The translations under genes and the position numbers were made by a program. Below, in pieces: positions 33,572 to 40,075 of a stretch of 64,000 bases of DNA. Numbering within the stretch: position 1 is the stretch's first letter; each line of letters begins with the position of its first letter. Under the pieces are notes generated by a model. It saw only the letters and a list, made by a program, of their open reading frames with translations. It had not been told where the DNA came from and ran no database searches. Location of the stretch: the NCBI RefSeq assembly GCF_011927785.1, contig NZ_JAATJK010000001.1, positions 2,046,001 to 2,110,000 of the forward strand, written 5' to 3'. This DNA comes from Micromonospora profundi (lineage in GTDB: Bacteria; Actinomycetota; Actinomycetes; Mycobacteriales; Micromonosporaceae).

Positions 33572-33613
33572 CACGCTGCGGCCGGAGGCCCGCCCGACGA
33601 CCGTCGGGCGGGC

Positions 33614-34381
33614 TCAGTCGTCGGAGGCGGGCGACGGCACCCGGGACACCGGGTGACCGGCCTTGCGGGCGAGCGCGGCGAAGGCGACAGCGTCCACGAT
33701 GGCCGCGCCACCGGGGTCGTTGTTGAAATAGACGTACGCCGGTTCGTCCGCGCCGAACGCGTCGGTGAGCCGGCGCACCCATGAGCCGAGCGCCGCGCGG
33801 CCGTAGCGGGGCCACGGCCGCGCCCGTCCCTCGTGCAGCCGCAGATAGCCGAAGTCCGTGGTGCGCCACTGCGGGGCGACCGGGCGGCCCAGCCGGTCGG
33901 CCCAGACCAGCGCCGCGCGCCGGCGCTCCAGCACCGCACGGGTGGCGTCGGTCCACCACGACGGGTGCCGCGGTTCGACGGCCACCCGTACCTCGGCGGG
34001 AAACAGCCGCAGTGTCGCGTCGAGCGCATCGACGTCGGCCCGGAGGTTCGGTGGCAGTTGCAGCAGCACCGGGCCGAGCCGGTCACCGAGCGCGGTGGCC
34101 CTGCCGAGGAAGCGGGCCACCGGCTCCGCCGGCTCGCGCAGCCGTTTGATGTGGGTGAGGTAGCGGCTCATCTTCACTGCGACGCAGAAGTCCGCCGGGG
34201 TTCGCGCCCGCCACGCGGCGAACGTGTCCCGCTCCGGCAGCCGGTAGAAGGCGTTGTTGACCTCGACGGTGGCGAAGCCGGCCGCGAAGTGCTCCAGCCA
34301 GAGCCGCTGGGGCAGTTGCTGCGGATAGAAGCGGCCGCGCCAGTCCCGGTACTGCCAACCGGAGGTGCCCACCAGGATCAC
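33614..34381 (-). CDS. DUF72 family protein (copy 2)
   Basis: 255 residues: ILVGTSGWQYRDWRGRFYP, FATVEVNNAFYRLPERDTFAAW, FCVAVKMSRYLTHIKRL, GPVLLQLPPNL, AVEPRHPSWW and YVYFNNDPGGAA. This is the common bacterial DUF72 form and differs clearly from the copy at 31975. GTG 34381 is chosen because VILVGTSGW starts the domain and GGATGGGG precedes it. Divergent from the repeat-peptide gene. Confidence 0.88.
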   Translation of the reverse strand: MILVGTSGWQYRDWRGRFYPQQLPQRLWLEHFAAGFATVEVNNAFYRLPERDTFAAWRARTPADFCVAVKMSRYLTHIKRLREPAEPVARFLGRATALGDRLGPVLLQLPPNLRADVDALDATLRLFPAEVRVAVEPRHPSWWTDATRAVLERRRAALVWADRLGRPVAPQWRTTDFGYLRLHEGRARPWPRYGRAALGSWVRRLTDAFGADEPAYVYFNNDPGGAAIVDAVAFAALARKAGHPVSRVPSPASDD

Positions 34382-34433
34382 CACCCCATCCTGGCACCCG
34401 GACCCGCCGTCGGTGAACTGCCCGTGTCGCCCC

Positions 34434-34458
34434 GTTTCGGCGTCTACGGTGTGGGTTA
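34434..34458 (+). promoter_or_regulatory. Sigma-F/B-like promoter of the repeat-peptide operon, near-match
   Basis: GTTT (34434-34437), 15-base spacer, GGGTTA (34453-34458), 81 bases before the ATG of the repeat peptide. The -10 differs by one base from GGGTA. Confidence 0.5.
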
Positions 34459-34538
34459 GAGAAGATCGCGTGTGGGGTACCACCCGCTGCACGACGAACC
34501 CCGGCGTATGGCGGGGCGGCACATCCGAGGGAGTTCCC

Positions 34539-34844
34539 ATGGCACTCAACGATGACGACATGCAGACCACCGGTGGCGGTGGCGTGGAAGGTCCGGCCGA
34601 TGGTGGCGCGACGCCCGGTCAGCACGACGGTGGTGCCGATGGCAGCGCGGAGGGTCCGGCCGATGGTGGCGCGACCCCCGGCCAGCACGACGGTGGCGCG
34701 GACGGCGGCGCGGAGGGTCCGGCCGATGGTGGCGCGACGCCCGGTCAGCACGACGGTGGTGCCGATGGCAGCGCGGAGGGGCCGGCCGATGGTGGCGCGA
34801 CCCCCGGCCAGCAGGACGGTGGCGCTGACGGCAGCGCCCGGTAG
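34539..34844 (+). CDS. Four-repeat Gly/Asp-rich peptide, candidate substrate of the adjacent JmjC oxygenase
   Basis: 101 residues. A 16-residue head MALNDDDMQTTGGGGV is followed by four 21-residue repeats of the type EGPADGGATPGQHDGGADGS-A, then a terminal Arg. His in repeats 1-3 is Gln in repeat 4, and Ser 20 is Gly in repeat 2. No Cys, Lys, aromatic or hydrophobic core, so it is unlikely to fold alone. ATG 34539 follows CGAGGGAG. Only nine bases separate its stop from the start of a JmjC/cupin oxygenase gene, which suggests the peptide is its substrate, in the way a RiPP precursor sits next to its modifying enzyme. No known precursor family was recognised. Confidence 0.65.
   Translation: MALNDDDMQTTGGGGVEGPADGGATPGQHDGGADGSAEGPADGGATPGQHDGGADGGAEGPADGGATPGQHDGGADGSAEGPADGGATPGQQDGGADGSAR
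34587..34838 (+). repeat. Four in-frame 63-bp tandem repeats
   Basis: Units at 34587-34649, 34650-34712, 34713-34775 and 34776-34838. Units 1 and 3 are nearly identical, and units 2 and 4 share the alternative codons (ACCCCCGGCCAG against ACGCCCGGTCAG). A 63-bp duplication followed by duplication of the 126-bp pair explains this. Confidence 0.9.
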
Positions 34845-34853
34845 GGCACCGTC

Positions 34854-36128
34854 GTGACAGATCTCGACCCGCCGGGCGGCCACAGCCGCCCGGCGGTTCC
34901 GTCCGCCGACGCCACGACGGCGCTGGCCCGCTGCGTCTCGGTGGAGCCGGCCAAGTTCGCCGCCGCGTACTGGGGCCACACGCCGCTGCTGTCCCGCGCC
35001 GCCGACCTGCCCGACCCGGCGGGCTTCACCGACCTGCTCAGCCCCGCCGACGCCGACGAGCTGCTGAGCCGACGCGGTCTGCGTACCCCGTTCCTGCGCG
35101 TCGCCAAGGACGGCCAGATCGTGCCGGCGGCCCGCTTCACAGGCGGTGGCGGCGCCGGCGCCGAGATCGGCGACCAGGTGCTCGACGAGCGGGTACTGGA
35201 GCAGTACGCCGCCGGCGCCACACTTGTGTTGCAGGGCCTGCACCGGATCTGGCCGCCGGTCGTCGACTTCGCCCGTGACCTCGGGCTCGCGTTGAACCAG
35301 CCGTTACAGGTCAACGCCTACCTCACGCCGGCGGGCAGCCAGGGCTTCGCCACCCACTACGACACCCACGACGTGTTCGTGCTCCAGGTCGACGGGCGCA
35401 AGCACTGGCAGATCCACCCTCCGGTGCTGCCCGACCCGCTGGAGAAGCAGCCCTGGGGCGGCCGTGCCGACGAGGTGGGCGCCACCGCGCAGGGCCCCGC
35501 CGCGCTGGACGTGGTGCTCGCTCCCGGCGACGCCCTCTACCTGCCGCGTGGTTGGCTGCACAGCGCCCAGGCGCAGGAGGCCAGCTCGCTGCACCTGACA
35601 GTGGGCGTGCGCGCGTTGACCCGCTACGCCCTGGTCGAGGAGCTGCTGGCTCTGGCCGCCGAGGACCAGCGGCTGCGCGCGAGCCTGCCGTTCGGCACCG
35701 ACGTCGCCGACCCGGAGGCCATCGAGCCGGAGCTGACCGAGACGGTGGAGGCGCTGCGCGACTGGCTGCTGCGCGCCGACCCGGGCGCTGTCGCGGGCCG
35801 GTTGCGCCAGCGCGCCTGGTCGGCCGCCCGTCCGGCGCCGATCCGTCCGCTGGCCCAGGCCGCCGCGCTGGACGCCCTGGACGCGGAGTCCCGGCTCGCC
35901 CCGCGCCCCGGTCTGCGCTGGCAGCTCGTGCCGCACGGGCCGGACACCGTGGCGCTGCGCCTGTTCGACCGCACCATCACCCTGCCGGTCGCCTGCGAGC
36001 CGGCGGCCCGCGCGCTGCTCACCGGAGCCGTCACCCGGGTCGGCGACCTGCCAGGCCTGCCCGACGACGCCGACCGGGTCACCCTGGCCCGCCGACTGCT
36101 GCGCGAAGCGGTTCTGGTCCCGGCCTGA
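34854..36128 (+). CDS. JmjC/cupin-4 type Fe(II)/2-oxoglutarate oxygenase
   Basis: 424 residues, of the ribosomal-oxygenase-like group (bacterial RoxA/YcfD, eukaryotic MINA53/NO66), which hydroxylate Arg or His in ribosomal proteins. N-terminal FAAAYWGHTPLLSRA, iron ligands H168 and D170 in GFATHYDTHDVFVLQV, then GRKHWQIHPP and the distal H236 in PRGWLHSAQ, all expected for an active iron site. A helical dimerisation and winged-helix-like part follows. GTG start at 34854. It is tightly linked to the repeat-peptide gene, the presumed substrate; alternatively it could act on a ribosomal protein as in YcfD. Confidence 0.8.
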   Translation: MTDLDPPGGHSRPAVPSADATTALARCVSVEPAKFAAAYWGHTPLLSRAADLPDPAGFTDLLSPADADELLSRRGLRTPFLRVAKDGQIVPAARFTGGGGAGAEIGDQVLDERVLEQYAAGATLVLQGLHRIWPPVVDFARDLGLALNQPLQVNAYLTPAGSQGFATHYDTHDVFVLQVDGRKHWQIHPPVLPDPLEKQPWGGRADEVGATAQGPAALDVVLAPGDALYLPRGWLHSAQAQEASSLHLTVGVRALTRYALVEELLALAAEDQRLRASLPFGTDVADPEAIEPELTETVEALRDWLLRADPGAVAGRLRQRAWSAARPAPIRPLAQAAALDALDAESRLAPRPGLRWQLVPHGPDTVALRLFDRTITLPVACEPAARALLTGAVTRVGDLPGLPDDADRVTLARRLLREAVLVPA

Positions 36129-36220
36129 GCGCGGCGTCCGTTCCCCGGCCCGCGCGCGGCGGTCGTGGTCCTGGCCGGAGCGCGCCGGTCCCGGCCTGAG
36201 CGTGGCGTGGCCCCGGCGGC

Positions 36221-36730
36221 TCAGCCCGCCGCGACGAGCTCGATCCGGAGCGTGTTCGTGACCTCGTCGGTCAGCTCGCCCTCCGCGCCCACCGAGATCG
36301 TGCCCTCGTCGGTGACGCCGAAGACGAGTTCCACGGTGCCAGCCTTGAGCACCAGCGGGTCGTCGCCCCGGGTGCCGGCGGCGACTGCCGCGCGGATCGC
36401 GGTGATCGCGTCGACGAGGGTCTCCTCGACGGCGGCGTCGCGCACCTCGTGCTGGCCGACGAGGTCTTCAGGCACGAGGGTGATGTCGATGGTGTGGGTG
36501 CGTTGCCGGGAGTGGCTGACGCCCACCTTGACCTTCCAACCGATCACCGGCACCCGGAAGTCCAGGCCACCGCCCAGCTTCGTGGTGGCGACGGCGCTGA
36601 GGGTCAGCTGCACCGACGCGACGCGCAGGTCCCGGTCCGCGTCGGTGCTGGAGATGCCCGCGCGCTTCACCGCGTTCTGCACCGCCGACACCAGTTCGTC
36701 GACGGGCACGCTGTCGTCGGTCACGTCCAT
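36221..36730 (-). CDS. Trypsin-co-occurring domain (trypco2) protein
   Basis: 169 residues. The C-terminal half carries the trypco2 pattern: VDAITAIRAAVAAG, PLVLKAGTVELVFGVTDEGTISVGAEGELTDEVTNTLRIELV. The N-terminal half, VDELVSAVQNAVKRAGIS, VASVQLTLSAVATTKLGGGLDFRVPV, appears to be a second copy of the same fold. Trypco domains are found in actinobacterial conflict-type operons next to trypsin-like or CHAT proteases. ATG 36730 follows AGGTG. It lies 42 bases downstream of the TIR-CHAT gene on the same strand and is probably its regulator, adaptor or substrate. Confidence 0.8.
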   Translation of the reverse strand: MDVTDDSVPVDELVSAVQNAVKRAGISSTDADRDLRVASVQLTLSAVATTKLGGGLDFRVPVIGWKVKVGVSHSRQRTHTIDITLVPEDLVGQHEVRDAAVEETLVDAITAIRAAVAAGTRGDDPLVLKAGTVELVFGVTDEGTISVGAEGELTDEVTNTLRIELVAAG

Positions 36731-36772
36731 TGCCGCACCTGCTCTTCTGCGTGGGTGGGACCGCATGCCCGG

Positions 36773-39313
36773 TCAGGCGGCGGTGGCGAACGGGTCGCCG
36801 TAGACGGTGTAGGCCAGCCAGGTCGGGTCGAGGGGGTCGTCCTGCTGCCCGGTGCGCGCCGCGAGGGCCGCCGCGCCGAGCGTCTCGCCCTCGGCCAGCG
36901 CCTGGTAGAACGCCGTCGCGAAGCGGGCCGAGCTCTCCGAGCGCACCGCCCACAGCGTGCCCACGAACGCGCCGGCCCCGGAGGCCATGAACTGCTGCGC
37001 CCACCCGAGCATCCGGGTGTACGTCGGGGCCACGCCCGCGCTGCGGCACGCGTTGATGAAGACCAGCGGTACGGAGTCCTGCAGCGGTCTGCGGATGCTC
37101 GCCTCGGTCAGCAGGGCCGGCCGGATCCGGCCGCCGTCCAGGTCGATGAACGAGCCGTCCGCCGAGAACGTGTTATGGCAGGCGAAGTGGAGGGCCCCGA
37201 GCGACCCGGAGTTGATCAGGTCGAGCAGCTCGTCCGCCCGGGTGATCGGCTCGCCGTCGTCCGCGCCGAGGATCGCCCGGATGGCCGCGACCTCCTCGCG
37301 TGCTCCGGTGGGCGCCTTGGCTGGGAGCACGAAACGCGGGTTGTCCAGGCCGATCGCCGTGGTCGCGTGCTGCCCGTAGGTGCGGCGTACCACCGGGACC
37401 TGCTCGACGAGAAAACCGGCGTCCTGCTGGGCGCTGAGCGGATGGAGCAACTCCCACGGCACCACGTCGTAGTCCGTGGCGATCGTGAAGGCGCTCATGC
37501 TGCCCCGGACCTGCCAGAACTGGTCCTGGATCTCGCGGGGCACCAGCTCCGACCACAGCCCGATGCCGGCGGACCGGATGACCTGGCGGGTCATTGCCGG
37601 GCTGTCCCGGGAGCCGCCCCGGGCCACCTGCTGGAGCTCCCGGATGGCGTTCTCCACGGCCGCCGTGGGCGTGTTGGTGACCGACTCGACGACAGGTGCG
37701 AACAGCACACCGTGGTCGGAGCGCAGCTGGAACGTGTACCGGGTGCCGTCGAACCGGACCTCCATGGTGACCTCGCCCGGCCGCGCGTGCGGGGCCGGCA
37801 ACGACGCCCCCCTCGGCTGCCCGTCCCTAAACGGTCCGCCGGTCGCCACCGACACGTCGACGGACACCTCGGCGAGGAAGGTGCCGCCGGCCCAGGCCGT
37901 CACGTCGACGCGATGCAATCCGGGGGTACGCGCGCCGAAGCCGAACCGGAGCGGCGGCGGGTCCTCACCCGGCCGGATCAGCACCGTCTGTTGGAGCGGC
38001 CCCTCGGCGTGCAGGCCGGCGGGTGCGTGCACGGTGACGGTGACGGGGGTGCCGGCGTCGAGGACGACGAGGCTCTTCAGCCGGGCGGTTGCGGCGTCCG
38101 GGTGCACCGGCTGGCCCTCGGTGACGAACCGGACGTCGACGCTCAGGTCCTGACTCACGGGCACCTGGGCGGGCGCGCGTGCCACCAGCAGCCGCTGAGG
38201 CTCCTCGACGGCGACCCCGAAGACCGCACCCGGACCGGTCACGCGCCCCGTGAACCGGGTGTTGCCCGCTGGCCGACGATGACGGCGGACCCTGCGGCTG
38301 AGCGGGCGCAGCCGTGGACGTTTCGCGGCGGGTGTTATCCGCCGAGGCGAAGTCTGGAAGGGATCGATCTCGCGCTCGATGCTCAGCCGGGTGCGTACCG
38401 CCTGGAGGGTGAATCCGCCCGGTGCGAGCAGGTGGGGACCCAGCAACTCCCGGACGGCGGTCTCGGCGTCGCCGATCTCGTCGACGTCGAACCGCCGGGT
38501 GACCGGTCGGCAGGTGTCCACAAGGAAGGCGCGCAGCGGGGGCACCGCGTCCGACACCGCGCATCGGACGACCTGCGCCGGGTCGGTCACCCGGAATTCG
38601 ACGGCGATCGACGCCCGGAAGTCGCGCCCGAAGTCCTTCGACGGCAGCAGGACGTGGAGTAGGGCCTGGTGCCCGTCTGTGTCCACCTCGTACCGCGCGG
38701 AATACGTGGTGGGGTCGCTGAATGACGACCGGCCCGGCGTGCCCGGCTCGACGACCTTCAGATCACCCGCACGGGTCGAGTAGACGACGGCTGCCGTGGG
38801 TGAGGGGGGCGGCATGGCCGGCCGCACCGGCGCCTCGTCGCGCAGCACCGGCACGTCGGGCCCGTCGGTGTCTGTGTCTGTGTCGAACGTGACGGCGAGG
38901 GCGTCGACGAGGCGACGGTTGTCCGAATAGGCGCTCGGCAGGCGGATCCGCCAGAACCGCAGATCGGCGAGCGGTCGGAGCGACGGGTGCAGCTCTTCCT
39001 CGGCCGGCTGCTCCGTGTCGTCCACCAGCACGCCAACGACCGGGCCGCCCCACGCGAACGCCCTCGCGATCTGCCGACCGACGACGTCTGGGGCCCTCAC
39101 CGAACGGTCCGCGCCGCTGCGCCACCCCGATCCGATCACGACGATCACTGCCGCCACATCCAGCCGGTCGACCCAACGCCCGAACTCGGCCTCGTCGTCG
39201 TCCGAACCGGCGCGAATGACGCCCTCGTGCCCGAATCGGACGGTCAGCGCGTCGTCGATGAGCCGCGCCACGAAACTGTCGTCGCGGTGATAGCTGAGGA
39301 AGAAGCTGACCAT
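36773..39313 (-). CDS. TIR-CHAT protein (predicted caspase-like protease)
   Basis: 846 residues. Residues 1-140 are TIR-like: FFLSYHRDDSFVARLIDDAL, VIVVIGSGW, VVGVLVDD. In NADase TIRs a catalytic Glu follows a W-V-x-x-E-I pattern; here the segment is VVGRQIARAF with Gln 81, so NADase activity is unlikely. Residues about 200-315 (RASIAVEFRVTDPAQVV through LQAVRTRLSIERE) look like a band-7/SPFH-type fold. Residues 330-500 appear beta-rich. The C-terminal third is a CHAT protease with His 713 in LHFACHNTF and Cys 756 in LVFINACRSAG, the expected catalytic pair. It precedes the trypco2 gene in an operon. Likely a defence or programmed-response protease with a TIR used for signalling contacts. Confidence 0.8.
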   Translation of the reverse strand: MVSFFLSYHRDDSFVARLIDDALTVRFGHEGVIRAGSDDDEAEFGRWVDRLDVAAVIVVIGSGWRSGADRSVRAPDVVGRQIARAFAWGGPVVGVLVDDTEQPAEEELHPSLRPLADLRFWRIRLPSAYSDNRRLVDALAVTFDTDTDTDGPDVPVLRDEAPVRPAMPPPSPTAAVVYSTRAGDLKVVEPGTPGRSSFSDPTTYSARYEVDTDGHQALLHVLLPSKDFGRDFRASIAVEFRVTDPAQVVRCAVSDAVPPLRAFLVDTCRPVTRRFDVDEIGDAETAVRELLGPHLLAPGGFTLQAVRTRLSIEREIDPFQTSPRRITPAAKRPRLRPLSRRVRRHRRPAGNTRFTGRVTGPGAVFGVAVEEPQRLLVARAPAQVPVSQDLSVDVRFVTEGQPVHPDAATARLKSLVVLDAGTPVTVTVHAPAGLHAEGPLQQTVLIRPGEDPPPLRFGFGARTPGLHRVDVTAWAGGTFLAEVSVDVSVATGGPFRDGQPRGASLPAPHARPGEVTMEVRFDGTRYTFQLRSDHGVLFAPVVESVTNTPTAAVENAIRELQQVARGGSRDSPAMTRQVIRSAGIGLWSELVPREIQDQFWQVRGSMSAFTIATDYDVVPWELLHPLSAQQDAGFLVEQVPVVRRTYGQHATTAIGLDNPRFVLPAKAPTGAREEVAAIRAILGADDGEPITRADELLDLINSGSLGALHFACHNTFSADGSFIDLDGGRIRPALLTEASIRRPLQDSVPLVFINACRSAGVAPTYTRMLGWAQQFMASGAGAFVGTLWAVRSESSARFATAFYQALAEGETLGAAALAARTGQQDDPLDPTWLAYTVYGDPFATAA

Positions 39314-39412
39314 CGCGCGTACCGTATCCGGAGTACCGGCCCCGACTGGCCTTCGCGGCGGTCGGCTATGCGACAGCCTGATGTGGACAGACCCGGCTGC
39401 GGTGGCCGACCG

Positions 39413-40075
39413 TCAGCGGCCGAGCACCAGCAGCAGCGCGGTCGTCAGCAGGCCGGCGCCGAGCACCACCAGGATCGGGCGCGGACTGAGCACCGCGTGC
39501 CGGCGGTCGGCCAGCACTCGTGCCGGCACCAGACCGACAAGCGGCCCGCACAGCGTCACCACAAGCGCCAACACCGGCAACCCGACCGCCAGATCGCCGC
39601 CGTACCCGACGCCGAGCGCCCGCGCGCCCACACCCAGCGCGTACGCCAGCACCGCGCCGGCCACGCCGCACAGCGCCAGCAACGGGTTGACCGAGCCGGG
39701 CAGCTCACCGGGCTGCCCCGCCCGGTTGAGCAGGTCCCGCGCCCGGCCGAGCAGCAGCTGCGGGTCGGTCGCCCCGCTGCCGTTGGCCGGCACGGGTGGC
39801 CCGGCGAGCCGCCGGACGCCCAGCCGCGTCCGTACCTGCTGCCACAGGTGCGCCACCTCGGCGTCGACGCGCTCCTGCTCCTCGCGGGCGGCGATCAACT
39901 CCTCCTCGGCGAGCCGCACCTGCTCGGTGGCGTCGGCGACGGCCCGCTCGGCAGCCGCGCACTGCCGCTCGTACCAGGTGTGCGCCTCGGCGCGCTGTTC
40001 GCGTACCCGCGCTGTCAACTCGGCCAGTCGCCGCAGCTGCGCCGCGTACGTCTCACTTGTCACCGGTTGGTTCAT
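39413..40075 (-). CDS. Coiled-coil membrane protein of the FtsK-like cluster
   Basis: 220 residues. A long amphipathic coiled coil (about 10-85, rich in Glu, Arg, Ala) is followed by a linker and four hydrophobic helices: NPLLALCGVAGAVLAYALGV, GLPVLALVVTLCGPLVGLVP and ILVVLGAGLLTTALLLVLG among them. Family not recognised. The ATG overlaps the stop of the FtsK-like gene (ATGA at 40072-40075), so it is made with that ATPase and probably anchors it to the membrane. Confidence 0.65.
   Translation of the reverse strand: MNQPVTSETYAAQLRRLAELTARVREQRAEAHTWYERQCAAAERAVADATEQVRLAEEELIAAREEQERVDAEVAHLWQQVRTRLGVRRLAGPPVPANGSGATDPQLLLGRARDLLNRAGQPGELPGSVNPLLALCGVAGAVLAYALGVGARALGVGYGGDLAVGLPVLALVVTLCGPLVGLVPARVLADRRHAVLSPRPILVVLGAGLLTTALLLVLGR

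Noticed and set aside
34587..34838. Tandem repeats considered as a CRISPR array
   Set aside because: Units are adjacent with no spacers, are in frame, and encode a conserved peptide repeat.
36116..36202. 16-base direct repeat (GGTCCCGGCCTGAGCG) at 36116 and 36187
   Set aside because: One copy is the end of the oxygenase gene; spacing and sequence suggest a small local duplication without clear function.
36449..38662. 737-residue plus-strand frame opposite the TIR-CHAT gene
   Set aside because: No domain, biased composition; the minus strand has TIR and CHAT motifs with catalytic residues.
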